Assembly: GCA_000416275.1 (NCBI GenBank)
Contig: ASZJ01000007.1
Location: forward strand, 27,583 to 71,197
DNA: 43,615 nucleotides
From: Osedax symbiont Rs1
GTDB taxonomy: Bacteria; Pseudomonadota; Gammaproteobacteria; Pseudomonadales; Balneatricaceae
Reading direction: 5' to 3'
Below the pieces are notes generated by a model that worked only from the letters and a program-made list of their open reading frames with translations, was not told the origin of the DNA and ran no database searches. Each line of letters opens with the position of its first letter. The first letter of the stretch is position 1. A program made the position numbers and the translations under genes. Shown here piece after piece: positions 17,012 through 25,954 of this stretch.

Positions 17012-17533
17012 TTACCACATTAAATCGTCTGGAATGGCATAATCCGCATAGGGATCATCATCATCCTTAAGCTCTTTCTTAGGCAATTCCACCACCCAGT
17101 CACTTTGTAGAGCGTTTAATCTATGTGCTTGATCGGTGGGGATTAGCCAATATTTATCATCCATAAAGACCACTGTTAGTAGACCGCAGAACAGCTGTGA
17201 TTGCAGTTGCTTGTCGACATAAATGCTTTTCACAAACTTTAAATGTGAAAATTGATGCGTTATGTCGGACCCTCTGGGGATGGTCACTCGATTACTTTCA
17301 ACAATTTGCCGCGCCTGTGAAATGCTCGCTTTGTCAGCTTTTTGTTGCTCGCGATCTAAGTTAAGCTGTCTATCTTTGTCGCGCTTGGCGGTCTGTTGCT
17401 GTTGGATCTGTAGTGCGTTGTCCGGAGCGGCTGTTTTTGATTTTTTCTTGCGTTTATCCGCCTTCGCTTTATTCGCCTGCTTTTTGCTGGCGAGGCCTGC
17501 TTTTAATAATTGATCTTGAAGTGAAATAGCCAT
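17012..17533 (-). CDS. DUF2058 protein (YaiL-like)
   Basis: Conserved gammaproteobacterial protein of unclear function, sometimes described as nucleoprotein- or polynucleotide-associated. The 173 residues begin with the family signature MAISLQDQLLKAGLASKKQANKAKADKRKK. A highly charged, probably coiled region rich in Lys, Gln and Arg follows (about 20-80). The folded C-terminal part is YVDKQLQSQLFCGLLTVVFMDDKYWLIP. The acidic tail DDDDPYADYAIPDDLMW is typical. It is a single gene on the minus strand, 140 bp before the aminotransferase. Confidence 0.85.
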   Translation of the reverse strand: MAISLQDQLLKAGLASKKQANKAKADKRKKKSKTAAPDNALQIQQQQTAKRDKDRQLNLDREQQKADKASISQARQIVESNRVTIPRGSDITHQFSHLKFVKSIYVDKQLQSQLFCGLLTVVFMDDKYWLIPTDQAHRLNALQSDWVVELPKKELKDDDDPYADYAIPDDLMW

Positions 17534-17737
17534 TAGAATTACTGCGTCTGAGTGAGATTTAGCACACTATAGCACAGGCTTTTTAAGCTGTAAGTTGCGC
17601 GAATAATTTTGTCGGTATTTAAGCGAAGTTTACCGCTTAAACAGCGACTATTTTGCGCATGATTCCAGCAGCGCATAGAAAAACAGCCGTTGAAACTCAG
17701 AGTTTTATGCAGAGCTGCATTTATGTAACGTATGCGC

Positions 17738-18961
17738 TTAAACAAAGATCGCCCCCGGATTTTCCAGTAAAGTCTTCAGCGCTTGGATAAATAAAGCGCC
17801 ATCATATCCGTCTACAATACGGTGATCAAAAGAGGATGATAAATTCATCATTTTCCTAATCACTATTTTTCCATCAATCACCACTGGTCGCAGCTGCATT
17901 TTGTTAATGCCGATAATAGTGGTTTCTGGGGCGTTGATAATCGGGGTGGTCGCGATGCCGCCAATAGCGCCTAGACTAGTAATAGTGATGGTCGAACCGG
18001 TTAACTGCTGGGCCTTGGCGCCGCCACTGCGGGTGATTGCAGTTATCTTGGATAACTGTGCAGCACTTTGCCAGATGTCTAGCTGCTGAGTGTTTTTGAT
18101 CACCGGCACTAGTAATCCCTGTTCGGTCATGGTGGCGATACCCACATCAACGGCACTGTATTGCGTGAGTATTTCTGTTTCAGCATTATAGTGGGCGTTG
18201 CAATGCGGAAAATCGCGGATGACTTTGACCAAGGTTTGCATGATAAAGGGCAGCAGCGTCAGTTTTTGCTGATCGTCTTTACGGTGCTTGTTTAAATGCT
18301 CTCGCAGTGTGTCTAGTGCGGTTAGATCTATTTCTTCAATGTATGAATAATGCGGAATGTTGTGGGTAGCCTGCAGCATTTTTTTCGCAATAACTCGACG
18401 CAAGCCGCTTATTTTTATGTCTTTGCTGGCAAAGTCAGCATCTATTGTGCTGCACGTAGCAGCTACTTTACTGACTTGTTGGCCGCCGTTGTCAATGAAA
18501 TCCTGCAGGTCCGAATTATTAATGCGGCCCGCTGTCCCAGTACCCGACACTAAGCTTAAATCAATATTACCTTCCCTGGCATGTCTGCGCACGGAAGGGG
18601 AGCTAAGTACGGTTTTACTCAAAACTTGGACTGGATCGTTAGTGCTCAAACAGCTGACGGCTTGCGGGGCCGCGACGGGAGTTGGTGGTCGCTCATCCTG
18701 AGCTGCGCTTTGGCTGTTTTCCTCAAGAGTAAAAAGAATCAATTCACTGCCAACTGGGATCTCTATGCCAGCCTCACAGGCAAGTTTTGCAACCACGCCA
18801 GACACGGGGGCGGTTACCTCTACCACCGCTTTATCGGTCATGACATCGACAATGTGTTGATCTTCACTGACGGTATCGCCGACTTTGACATGCCATTCAA
18901 CAATTTCAGAGGCGACAATCCCTTCTCCTAAATCGGGTAATTTAAAGCTGAATTGACTCAT
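17738..18961 (-). CDS. bkdB: Branched-chain 2-oxoacid dehydrogenase E2 (lipoamide acyltransferase)
   Basis: Core acyltransferase of the branched-chain 2-oxoacid dehydrogenase complex, which forms isobutyryl-, isovaleryl- and 2-methylbutyryl-CoA. It has one lipoyl domain with the modified lysine in VMTDKAVVEV. A peripheral-subunit-binding domain follows (SPSVRRHAREGNIDLSLVSGTG), then a catalytic domain ending in SFDHRIVDGYDG (catalytic His and Asp). I start at the ATG at 18961, which overlaps the E1 beta stop (TAATG), giving 407 residues; a longer frame would add 22 residues unlike the family. No E3 gene follows, so lipoamide dehydrogenase must come from elsewhere. Confidence 0.94.
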   Translation of the reverse strand: MSQFSFKLPDLGEGIVASEIVEWHVKVGDTVSEDQHIVDVMTDKAVVEVTAPVSGVVAKLACEAGIEIPVGSELILFTLEENSQSAAQDERPPTPVAAPQAVSCLSTNDPVQVLSKTVLSSPSVRRHAREGNIDLSLVSGTGTAGRINNSDLQDFIDNGGQQVSKVAATCSTIDADFASKDIKISGLRRVIAKKMLQATHNIPHYSYIEEIDLTALDTLREHLNKHRKDDQQKLTLLPFIMQTLVKVIRDFPHCNAHYNAETEILTQYSAVDVGIATMTEQGLLVPVIKNTQQLDIWQSAAQLSKITAITRSGGAKAQQLTGSTITITSLGAIGGIATTPIINAPETTIIGINKMQLRPVVIDGKIVIRKMMNLSSSFDHRIVDGYDGALFIQALKTLLENPGAIFV

Positions 18962-19977
18962 TAGTTGCTCTCCAAAGTGCGCAGCATAGCATCGGTTATG
19001 CGTTTTTGGCTGGGGAAATATTGCCATTCAAAGGCGTGTGGGTAGGGCGTATCCCAGCCGGTAACACGTTCGATCGGAGCTTTTAAGTGCCAGAAACACT
19101 GCTCTTGAACTTGCGCTAAAATTTCGGCGCCAAAACCACTGGTCAAGGTCGCTTCATGTACTACTATACAGCGGCCAGTTTTAGCCACTGAGGCTTTAAT
19201 GGTATCAATATCAAGCGGAATTAGCGTGCGAATATCGATCAACTCGGCGCTAATGCCGCTGGCATTGATAGCGCCCTGGGCAACGTGCACCATATTACCG
19301 TAGGTGACCACCGTGACATCCGTGCCTTCTTGAACGACTGCAGCACTGCCTATTTCAACGCGGTAATGTTCGACTGGTACTTCACCTAAAGGGTGTGAGC
19401 TCCACGCTTTGGCGACTTGATCATGACTGCCATCAAATGGGCCGTTGTATATTCTTTTTGGCTCAAAAAAGATAATTGGATCGTTGCTTTCTATCGCTGA
19501 AATCAGCAGCCCTTTAGCATCGTAAGGATTGGATGGCATCACTGTTTTTAAGCCACAAGCGTGGGTGAAAAATGCCTCTGGGCTCTGCGAGTGCGTTTGT
19601 CCGCCCCGTATGCCGCCACCACAGGGGGTGCGGATCACTATCGGTGCAAAAAATTCCCCGCCGCTGCGATGGCGCAATCTGGCTAGCTCAGAGACAATTT
19701 GATCGATAGCAGGATAGATATAATCGGAAAACTGTATTTCAACGATCGGTCGTAAGCCATTCACTCCCATGCCGATAGCGACGCCCATAATACCGCCTTC
19801 AGCGATCGGCATATCTAAGGCGCGATGGGCACCGTATTTCTTATATAGACCATCGGTGCAGCGAAATACGCCGCCGAAATATCCGACATCTTCGCCCATT
19901 ACTAACACGTTGGGGTCGATATCCATGCAGATGTCCATGGCTGAGTTAAGTGCTTGTATCATGTTCATATTGGCCAT
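18961..19977 (-). CDS. bkdA2: Branched-chain 2-oxoacid dehydrogenase E1 beta
   Basis: Beta subunit of the thiamine-diphosphate E1 heterotetramer that decarboxylates branched-chain 2-oxoacids. The 338 residues show the transketolase-like core: MNMIQALNSAMDICMDIDPNVLVMGEDVGYFGGVFR, MPIAEGGIMGVAIGMGVNGLRPIVEIQFSDYIYPAIDQI and RTPCGGGIRGGQTHSQSPEAFF. The C-terminal domain has IDIRTLIPLDIDTI and VHEATLTSGFGAEI. The start is 3 nt after the E1 alpha stop, with GGAG just inside that gene, so the three subunits are coupled. Confidence 0.95.
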   Translation of the reverse strand: MANMNMIQALNSAMDICMDIDPNVLVMGEDVGYFGGVFRCTDGLYKKYGAHRALDMPIAEGGIMGVAIGMGVNGLRPIVEIQFSDYIYPAIDQIVSELARLRHRSGGEFFAPIVIRTPCGGGIRGGQTHSQSPEAFFTHACGLKTVMPSNPYDAKGLLISAIESNDPIIFFEPKRIYNGPFDGSHDQVAKAWSSHPLGEVPVEHYRVEIGSAAVVQEGTDVTVVTYGNMVHVAQGAINASGISAELIDIRTLIPLDIDTIKASVAKTGRCIVVHEATLTSGFGAEILAQVQEQCFWHLKAPIERVTGWDTPYPHAFEWQYFPSQKRITDAMLRTLESN

Positions 19978-19980
19978 GAC

Positions 19981-21234
19981 TTAATCTCCTATCTTCTGGC
20001 TTTGGGCTAGCAAGTGCGGGGGTATTTCTTCAAATACATCTTCAAACATCGAACTAACCGGCCAGTGTGGGCCGTTGTCTAAGGAGCCAAAAGCTAGCGC
20101 CTCTTGCCAGTGCGCAGTAATGCTTTGACTCAGTTCTTCAGTCAGTGCTAAGTGCTGCGCTTCGCTCCATTCCCCCAGGGCTATTAAATGCTGTTTCAAT
20201 CGATTGATAGGATCACCTAATGGCCAGTACTTGGCTTCATTTTTACCTCGGTAGGCATCGGGATTATCGCTGGTAGAGTGACCTTCAGTTCGGTAGGTGA
20301 AATGTTCAATGAATGTCGGTCCGCCGCCTTGTCGCGCTCGCTCTGCGGCCCATTGAGTCACAGCGTAAACCGCTAAAAAATCATTTCCGTCGACCCGAAT
20401 ACCCGGTACATTTAAGCCAATGCCGCGCGCGGCAAATGTAGTTCCGGTACTGGCAAAAGATTGCGGAGTTGAAATCGCCCATTGATTATTGACGACGTTT
20501 AAAATTACCGGGGCCTTATAAGTTGAGCCAAATACCAGCGCGTGATAAACATCGGCCGCCGCAGTAGTGCCATCACCTACCCAGGATACTGCAATTCGGT
20601 CTTCTCCTTTATAGGCTGCAGCCATGCCCCAGCCGACCGCTTGAGAATATTGGGTGGCTAAATTCCCCGACAGAGAGAAGAAATTATGTTGCTTAGAGCT
20701 GTAAAAAATCGGCATCTGTCGACCTTTAATATTATCCTTAGCGTTGGATAAACACTGACACATTAAATCGACGATCGAATGTTCGCGAACAAACAACAAG
20801 CCCTGTTGGCGATAGCTGGGAAACATCATATCGGTCGTTCTCAAGGCCATGCCCTGCGCCACAGATATCGCTTCTTCGCCGGTCGACTTCATATAAAAAG
20901 ATAACTTCCCCTGGCGCTGCATTTTAAACATTCGATCATCGAATGCCCGGACATGTAGCATATGCTTTAAGCCAAGGCGCAGTGTGTCGGCACTAATTTC
21001 TGGCACCCAAGGACCTGCACATAGATGGTCGTCGCCTAATACCCGGACGATTCCATAGGCCAGATCTTGCATGTCTAAGGCGCCAGTCAATACCTCAGGT
21101 TTATGACTGTCAGTGGGGGGGGGAATGGCTATGTGTGAAAAATCTGGTGTCGTATCAGGGCGTGAAGAAGCCTGAGGTACAAATAATTTTGAATGGTAGC
21201 TCTTAACGCTCTGCTCGGGCTGCTTGCTGGTCAT
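19981..21234 (-). CDS. bkdA1: Branched-chain 2-oxoacid dehydrogenase E1 alpha
   Basis: Alpha subunit of E1, carrying the thiamine-diphosphate motif GDGTTAAADVYHALVFGSTYKAPVILNVVNNQWAIS (GDG to NN). The phosphorylation-loop-like region TYRTEGHSTSDNPDAYR is typical of branched-chain rather than pyruvate E1. The 417 residues fit the Pseudomonas-type BkdA1 (about 410). A strong AGGAGAGG Shine-Dalgarno precedes the ATG. It follows the Leu/Val dehydrogenase gene by 75 bp, so transamination or deamination and decarboxylation of Leu, Ile and Val are encoded together. Confidence 0.95.
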   Translation of the reverse strand: MTSKQPEQSVKSYHSKLFVPQASSRPDTTPDFSHIAIPPPTDSHKPEVLTGALDMQDLAYGIVRVLGDDHLCAGPWVPEISADTLRLGLKHMLHVRAFDDRMFKMQRQGKLSFYMKSTGEEAISVAQGMALRTTDMMFPSYRQQGLLFVREHSIVDLMCQCLSNAKDNIKGRQMPIFYSSKQHNFFSLSGNLATQYSQAVGWGMAAAYKGEDRIAVSWVGDGTTAAADVYHALVFGSTYKAPVILNVVNNQWAISTPQSFASTGTTFAARGIGLNVPGIRVDGNDFLAVYAVTQWAAERARQGGGPTFIEHFTYRTEGHSTSDNPDAYRGKNEAKYWPLGDPINRLKQHLIALGEWSEAQHLALTEELSQSITAHWQEALAFGSLDNGPHWPVSSMFEDVFEEIPPHLLAQSQKIGD

Positions 21235-21309
21235 GAGTTCCTCTCCTACTGATCGATTAGAATATATACAACTAATAAGTTGTTATTTTAATTATTTAAA
21301 ATCAAGATC

Positions 21310-22395
21310 TTATAGATTAATAGTAATGTTATTTGTTGAGTTTGTTGTTTGCAGATCAGGGCGCTGAAAAATTTCTTCGGCTAGCTGGTTGGCGACTAAA
21401 TCAGTGCTGGTATTGCTTTGTTCAGCGCGTACAAATATCTCTGTCAGGGTGTCGCCAATGCGTTCAATATGAGTATTGAGAGCCGCTAAGCTCGCCCCGC
21501 TTCGCTGATAGGCTATGTCGAGAATGCCGCCAGCATTAATTACGTAGTCGGGAGCGTATAGAATACCTTTTTGCTGAAGAAGCTTGGCCACTTCTGGGCG
21601 CGCCAGTTGGTTGTTCGCAGCACCTGCGATCACCGTTGCTCGCATCTTAGATAAGCTTTCAATATTCAAGCTGCCGCCCATTGCGCAGGGGGCAAAAACA
21701 TCCGCATCGACACTGTAAATTTCATTACTAGGCACCGCTTTGGCGCCTAATTGAGACACTGCTCGGTTAACGTTATCGGCAAAAATATCAGCGACGATTA
21801 AATTAGCTCCCGCCGCTTTTAAATACTGGCAAAGGTGAAAGCCGACGTTGCCGATACCTTGCACAGCGATCGTCAGCCCGCTGAGATCCAAGGTGTTTAA
21901 CTGATAGTGTATCGCCGCTTTTATACCGACAAACACACCGAGAGCAGTAGAGGGGGAGGGATCGCCTTTGTGTAAAGTATTTTCTTGTACGCCAGAGACA
22001 TACTGGGTTGTCTGACTAATTATCTGCATGTCAGCTACGCAAGTGCCTGAATCTTCGGCAGTAATGTAGCTTCCTGACAAATTTTCAATCTGTTGACCAA
22101 GTGCCCGTAATAGCTGTGGTGTTTTTTGGCGACGATGATCGCCAATAATCACGCACTTACCGCCGCCTAGCGGCAGGCCGGCAATCGCTGATTTATAGGT
22201 CATGCCTTTAGATAAACGTAACACATCGGCAATAGCGTCACTGTCTGATGCGTAAGGCCACATCCGACAGCCGCCGAGCGAGGGGCCTAAATTGGTATTG
22301 TGTACTGCAATAATTGCTTTTAAGCCCACTGCTTCATCGCTAATAAAAACAACTTGTTGGTGATTATCAAATTCTAGATGGGAAAATACTGACAT
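21310..22395 (-). CDS. Leucine/valine dehydrogenase (Glu/Leu/Phe/Val family)
   Basis: NAD-dependent oxidative deaminase giving branched-chain 2-oxoacids from Leu, Val or Ile. The 361 residues have GGCRMWPY, the glycine-rich catalytic-lysine segment LPLGGGKCVIIGD and AEDSGTCVADM. The Rossmann motif is VQGIGNVGFHL and YVINAGGILD lies in the C-terminal half. It leads the bkd operon, feeding its product to E1. The length and GGGK motif are those of leucine and valine dehydrogenases (about 365) rather than glutamate dehydrogenase (about 420-450). Exact preference among Leu, Val and Phe cannot be read from the sequence. Confidence 0.9.
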   Translation of the reverse strand: MSVFSHLEFDNHQQVVFISDEAVGLKAIIAVHNTNLGPSLGGCRMWPYASDSDAIADVLRLSKGMTYKSAIAGLPLGGGKCVIIGDHRRQKTPQLLRALGQQIENLSGSYITAEDSGTCVADMQIISQTTQYVSGVQENTLHKGDPSPSTALGVFVGIKAAIHYQLNTLDLSGLTIAVQGIGNVGFHLCQYLKAAGANLIVADIFADNVNRAVSQLGAKAVPSNEIYSVDADVFAPCAMGGSLNIESLSKMRATVIAGAANNQLARPEVAKLLQQKGILYAPDYVINAGGILDIAYQRSGASLAALNTHIERIGDTLTEIFVRAEQSNTSTDLVANQLAEEIFQRPDLQTTNSTNNITINL

Positions 22396-22637
22396 GCAGT
22401 TACCTGTGGTTCAGGGTGTAGTTATAAGCTATTTAGAGGGCTATTATCGACCTTGTAGACAGCGTTTTATTATAGATAAAATATACCTGCTAATCGCAGT
22501 AAGATTTATTTAACTTTTATCGGTTATTGTTATCTTTTGGTATAATAAATTCAAAATTGTAAAGTTATGGGAATAAATAATATAGTTATTGGGGGAAGCT
22601 TAAATAGTAAGTATGATGGTTTTTTGAAAAAAGAACT

Positions 22638-22657
22638 TTGATTAAAGCTCTAATCAA
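22638..22657. promoter_or_regulatory. Candidate Lrp-type operator
   Basis: TTGATTA-AAGCTC-TAATCAA is a perfect 7-bp inverted repeat, ending 22 bp before the regulator start, in the AT-rich 284-bp gap between the divergent bkd operon and the Lrp/AsnC gene. It could be an autoregulatory operator. It is followed by CTCTTTTT, so a hairpin role in RNA is also possible. Confidence 0.45.
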
Positions 22658-22679
22658 CTCTTTTTACTGAGAAAATCTT

Positions 22680-23150
22680 ATGAAACTAGATAAAATTGAT
22701 CAGATGATCTTGCAACTACTACAACAAGACGCCAGTATATCTGCCTCTGAAATCGCCGAAAAAGTGAACTTGTCACAGCCCCCTTGTTGGCGGCGTATTA
22801 AGCGCTTAGAAGATCAGGGCTATATTTTAAAGCGCACTGCAATATTAGACCCGGCAAAATTGGGGCTGAATTTGGTGATTTACGCGCAAGTGAAGCTTAT
22901 TGCCAATGGTGAATTGGCTACCTTTGAGCAAGCGGTTAAAAGAATTGATGAGATAACAGAATGTTACGTGATGTTGGGGAATGTGGACTTTTTACTGCGC
23001 ATAGACACCACCGATATAGCGGGCTATGAACGTCTCTATCGCGAGCAGTTATCAAAACTACCAGGGGTACAAGAATTTAATACCAGCGTCGCGATGAGTG
23101 CCGTGAAAAGAACCACTCAGTTACCGGTAAATTTACACTTGCAAACTTAG
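22680..23150 (+). CDS. Lrp/AsnC family regulator (BkdR-like)
   Basis: Feast/famine transcription regulator, 156 residues. The N-terminal helix-turn-helix covers about residues 1-60 (LDKIDQMILQLLQQDASISASEIAEKVNLSQPPCWRRIKRLEDQGYI). The C-terminal RAM/effector-binding domain includes VKRIDEITECYVMLGNVDFLLRIDTTDIAGYERLYREQL. It is divergent from the Leu dehydrogenase-bkd operon, the position of BkdR in Pseudomonas, so it probably activates that operon with branched-chain amino acids as effectors. The regulatory link is inferred from position. Confidence 0.9.
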   Translation: MKLDKIDQMILQLLQQDASISASEIAEKVNLSQPPCWRRIKRLEDQGYILKRTAILDPAKLGLNLVIYAQVKLIANGELATFEQAVKRIDEITECYVMLGNVDFLLRIDTTDIAGYERLYREQLSKLPGVQEFNTSVAMSAVKRTTQLPVNLHLQT

Positions 23151-23364
23151 TCTATTCTCGATCGGGCTGCTAAATCAGTTGCGATAAGAATTGCGGGTGA
23201 TAGATGGGTTATGTTGCTGTTGTCTGATGTGCTTTTGGCACGATATGCCGTCAATACCTGAATATTTGGCATTCGTGGCTGGGGGTGACAGAGCAGAAGC
23301 TGCTTAAAAATTTAAGCTGACCGCTAGCTTTTAAAGCAGTTAGCGGCTAGCTTTGCCTAGTCTA

Positions 23365-23601
23365 TTACTGCTCGGCAACTTTTTTGGCAAATTCAGTATA
23401 TCCGCCGATATGTTCAGCGCCAATGAATATCTGAGGCACTGTTTCAACAGGCTTGCCCACGGTTTTTTCTAGATCGGCTTTGCTAATACCCTCTTCGTGA
23501 ATATCAATGTAGCGATGCTCTATATTTTGCTCTTCGCATAAATCTTTTGCCCTGACACAAAAACCACAACCTTTACGGCCAAAAATTGTAACGCGCTCCA
23601 T
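23365..23601 (-). CDS. Glutaredoxin (GrxC-type, dithiol)
   Basis: Small thiol-disulfide oxidoreductase using glutathione. I start at the ATG at 23601 (78 residues), which has GGGGA six bases upstream; an upstream TTG in frame would add four residues. The active site is CGFC (residues 12-15 of this start), with two cysteines as in dithiol glutaredoxins although CGF is also the start of the monothiol CGFS motif. The cis-proline region ETVPQIFIGAEHIGGYTEF binds glutathione. Single gene on the minus strand, converging with the Lrp gene. Confidence 0.92.
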   Translation of the reverse strand: MERVTIFGRKGCGFCVRAKDLCEEQNIEHRYIDIHEEGISKADLEKTVGKPVETVPQIFIGAEHIGGYTEFAKKVAEQ

Positions 23602-23613
23602 GATAATCCCCAA

Positions 23614-23960
23614 TATATTTAAAAAGCGTATTTCAGCATTTATTCGAGCAGATTACCAATAAATAAAAGCTCGATTTTGGATTATTTAATAGCAGCGCCG
23701 ATCACCGAAGATTAATCGGCTGATAGCGATCATTGTTCAGACAGTTTTAGTCTGCAACGGGGCTTTATTGGGCAAGTGATCAGGGGTCGTGGATCCGGCG
23801 CACAGATACCGGGCTAATACCTGAAGTAAATAGTGTTCAGCAATTTAGCAGATTGTTGGATCTTTAGAGTAAAAGCGCGGGTTCTTGCTAGTGCTTTGCC
23901 CGCTCAGGCTTTAAGATGGCTGAATTAAACCATTCTGATTGCTAATAAAGAGATAATTCA
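23614..23960. other. Divergent gap grx / yeeN
   Basis: A 347-bp region between divergent genes. It has a small imperfect hairpin (GCCGAT/ATCGGC near 23697-23720) and a GC-rich stretch (23875-23905) before yeeN. No regulatory motif is recognised and no small ORF stands out. Confidence 0.4.
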
Positions 23961-24686
23961 ATGGGTAGGAAGTTCGAAAAAAATAAAGCCACCATGGCTA
24001 AAACGCAAGGTGCTAAATCTCAGTTATATGCCAAGTATGCAAAAGAAATATTTGTCAGTGCTAAAAATGGCAGCTCTGATCCAGATGCGAACCCTTCACT
24101 GCGCAGTGTTATCGATAAAGCAAAGAAGGACCAAGTACCTGCACATGTCATCGATAAAGCGATCGAAAAAGCCAAGGGCGGCGGCGGTGAAAATTACGAG
24201 CCAATGCGCTACGAAGGTTTTGGCCCAGGTGGCTGCATGGTGATTATCGATTGCTTAACCGATAATAATAACCGTACTTTTGGTGATATTAGAATTTGCT
24301 TCAACAAAGGTCATGCTAAATTAGGTGGGCAGGGAACGGTCGCGCATATGTTTGATCATAACGCGATGTTCGTCTTTGAACACAGTGATGAGGAGGCCGT
24401 GTTAGAAGCGTTAATGATGGCAGATGTAGATGTCACTGATATAGAAAATGATGCAGGTACAATTACCGTATCAGCGCCGCACACCGAATATTTCAAAGCC
24501 AAGTCAGCGCTTAAAGAAAACTTTAAAGAGCTAGAATATCAGGTGGAAGAAGTCACTTTCGTCCCGCAAACTATTGTTGAATTAAGCGGCGAAGACGTAG
24601 AAAAATTTGAACAGTTCATGGAACTTCTACATGATTGTGATGATGTTCAAGAAATTTATCACAATGCGGAAATAGCTGAAGGGTAA
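23961..24686 (+). CDS. YebC/PmpR family protein, YeeN type
   Basis: Cytoplasmic YebC-family protein; members act as transcription regulators or help ribosomes through difficult motifs. The 241 residues begin [37 protein letters not shown] and contain the family core [40 protein letters not shown]. The chain resembles E. coli YeeN (238) more than YebC, notably MGRK rather than MAGHSKW at the start and the HNAEI-like end. This explains why it is not beside ruvC: the canonical yebC-ruvC pair must be elsewhere. Confidence 0.9.
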   Translation: MGRKFEKNKATMAKTQGAKSQLYAKYAKEIFVSAKNGSSDPDANPSLRSVIDKAKKDQVPAHVIDKAIEKAKGGGGENYEPMRYEGFGPGGCMVIIDCLTDNNNRTFGDIRICFNKGHAKLGGQGTVAHMFDHNAMFVFEHSDEEAVLEALMMADVDVTDIENDAGTITVSAPHTEYFKAKSALKENFKELEYQVEEVTFVPQTIVELSGEDVEKFEQFMELLHDCDDVQEIYHNAEIAEG

Positions 24687-24732
24687 TATTGGAATACAGC
24701 AGCTGTGATAGTACAGCTCTGAACTATACTAC

Positions 24733-24757
24733 GCACACTTGTACGTTACAGGTGTGT
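24733..24757. other. Imperfect hairpin in yeeN-LysE convergent gap
   Basis: CACACTTGTA and TACAGGTGTG pair with one G-T mismatch around CGT. No U-tract follows on either strand, so it is not a standard terminator. The 173-bp gap has nothing else I recognise. Confidence 0.4.
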
Positions 24758-24859
24758 GTGATGGGCTCGCCCTCTATTATCGAAAGAGCTACAAGATGCT
24801 CAATGTAGTCGTAGCCCCACCACTGGGAAGGGGTTGTCTTAATACTTTCTAAATACTCT

Positions 24860-25474
24860 CTAAAAGGTTACGACTCTAATCGCCAATAGAATAAAAATGG
24901 CCCCAGTCACACGATTAACCGCTTGATTCTTTTCTTTTAGCCAGTTCAATACCGGTCCTTTCGCCAGCAGCAACACCACCAGTGAATACCATCCACCATC
25001 AATGATTACCACAGTAGCTATCATAATCGCCTGATCCATAAATGATGCATCTACCGAGATGAATTGCGAAAAAATTGCGATAAAAAAGATCGCCAGTTTA
25101 GGGTTGAGAATCGAAATCATCGCACCCTCCATGCCTGCTTTCCACAAGGTGGTTTGCTGTTTGGGGAGGCTTTCACTGACAGTGGTTGCTTTGCCAGCGC
25201 GAATAGCTTGGATGCCTAGATATGCCAAATAACCCGCACCGGCCCAAGTAATAGCTTGAAATAAAACTTGTGATTGAGTGATGATGATCGCCAAACCAAA
25301 AATACAGGCAAATGCCCACAGACCAACACCGATAGCATGAAACCAGCTGGTTGCTAAAGCGTGCTTACGACCGTTATCTGTCGCTTGTTTCAACACTACT
25401 GCTAAACTAGGGCCAGGTGATATTGCGCCTAAGCAGCAGATAGCCACTAAAGAAAACCATGATACGAGAGTCAT
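24860..25474 (-). CDS. LysE/RhtB family amino acid exporter
   Basis: Inner-membrane efflux protein of the LysE superfamily, 204 residues with about six hydrophobic helices. The N-terminal signature GAISPGPSLAVVLKQATDNGRKHALATS is typical of RhtB-type homoserine/threonine exporters. A second conserved stretch is NPKLAIFFIAIFSQF. AGGAG precedes the ATG. The substrate is not predictable from sequence. It is divergent from the cysS leader, but the 320-bp gap between them makes a shared function unsupported. Confidence 0.87.
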   Translation of the reverse strand: MTLVSWFSLVAICCLGAISPGPSLAVVLKQATDNGRKHALATSWFHAIGVGLWAFACIFGLAIIITQSQVLFQAITWAGAGYLAYLGIQAIRAGKATTVSESLPKQQTTLWKAGMEGAMISILNPKLAIFFIAIFSQFISVDASFMDQAIMIATVVIIDGGWYSLVVLLLAKGPVLNWLKEKNQAVNRVTGAIFILLAIRVVTF

Positions 25475-25711
25475 TCAGTACTCCTAGTTGAGGAAGGAGC
25501 TAAGGATACCCTCGGTGACAGCTAGATACAACTCAAGCTTAATGCGCTTAAATTACCAGCAACTATTAGTCGTGTTTGAGCTAATATTTTTTATTAGATT
25601 TTTGATATAAAGTATTGATATAACTATGATTTTAAAGTTGCTTGCGCTGAATCGACAATCAATCGTAATAGCATTTAGCAGCGAGCAAACTGATAATAAT
25701 AAGTAAGTAGC

Positions 25712-25741
25712 TTGACAGCAGTATACGAAATCTTGAATAAT
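25712..25741 (+). promoter_or_regulatory. Promoter of the cysS leader
   Basis: A perfect -35 TTGACA (25712-25717), an 18-bp spacer and -10 AATAAT (25736-25741, five of six consensus bases). Transcription would start near 25748 and run through the Cys-rich leader ORF, the terminator and then cysS. Confidence 0.7.
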
Positions 25742-25802
25742 TACCTATTCGAAATATAGCCGTATTATTTTTAGATCAAAAACCATTGGATTCCTCTTGA
25801 AT

Positions 25803-25904
25803 ATGCAAGCTCAACTTATACCCTTAAAATTTAGTCACCCTGCGCGTAGCAATAGATCATTTTGTTGTAGCTGCTGCTTTGGTTGGTTGCGGTGTACTAG
25901 GTAA
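25803..25904 (+). CDS. Cys-rich leader peptide of cysS (putative attenuator)
   Basis: A 33-codon ORF with five Cys codons, four of them clustered as FCCSCCF (Cys codons 21, 22, 24, 25), and a fifth at codon 31. It lies between a good promoter and a Rho-independent terminator, 203 bp before the cysteinyl-tRNA synthetase gene. Chance clustering of Cys codons like this is unlikely. An in-frame TTG at 25797 with TTGGA six bases upstream may be the real start. The expected role is ribosome stalling when Cys-tRNA is scarce, allowing read-through into cysS. The ORF is visible; its translation and role are inference. Confidence 0.7.
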   Translation: MQAQLIPLKFSHPARSNRSFCCSCCFGWLRCTR

Positions 25905-25921
25905 TTTTTAAATGATCGAGT

Positions 25922-25954
25922 AGGGCCGTTAATTAACATTACCGGCCCTTTTTT
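25922..25954 (+). terminator. Attenuator terminator upstream of cysS
   Basis: Stem AGGGCCG (25922-25928) / CGGCCCT (25943-25949) followed by a run of six T. It lies 17 bp after the leader ORF stop and well before cysS, with no complete gene upstream on this strand, so it should end only the leader RNA. GGTAAT at the leader stop codon (25900-25905) can pair with ATTACC (25938-25943), and GGTTGG (25881-25886) with CCGGCC (25942-25947, two G-U pairs). Both would block terminator formation. Confidence 0.85.

Noticed and set aside
24733-24757. Hairpin as terminator of yeeN or the LysE-type gene
   Set aside because: Imperfect stem and no U-tract on either strand; kept only as a hairpin.
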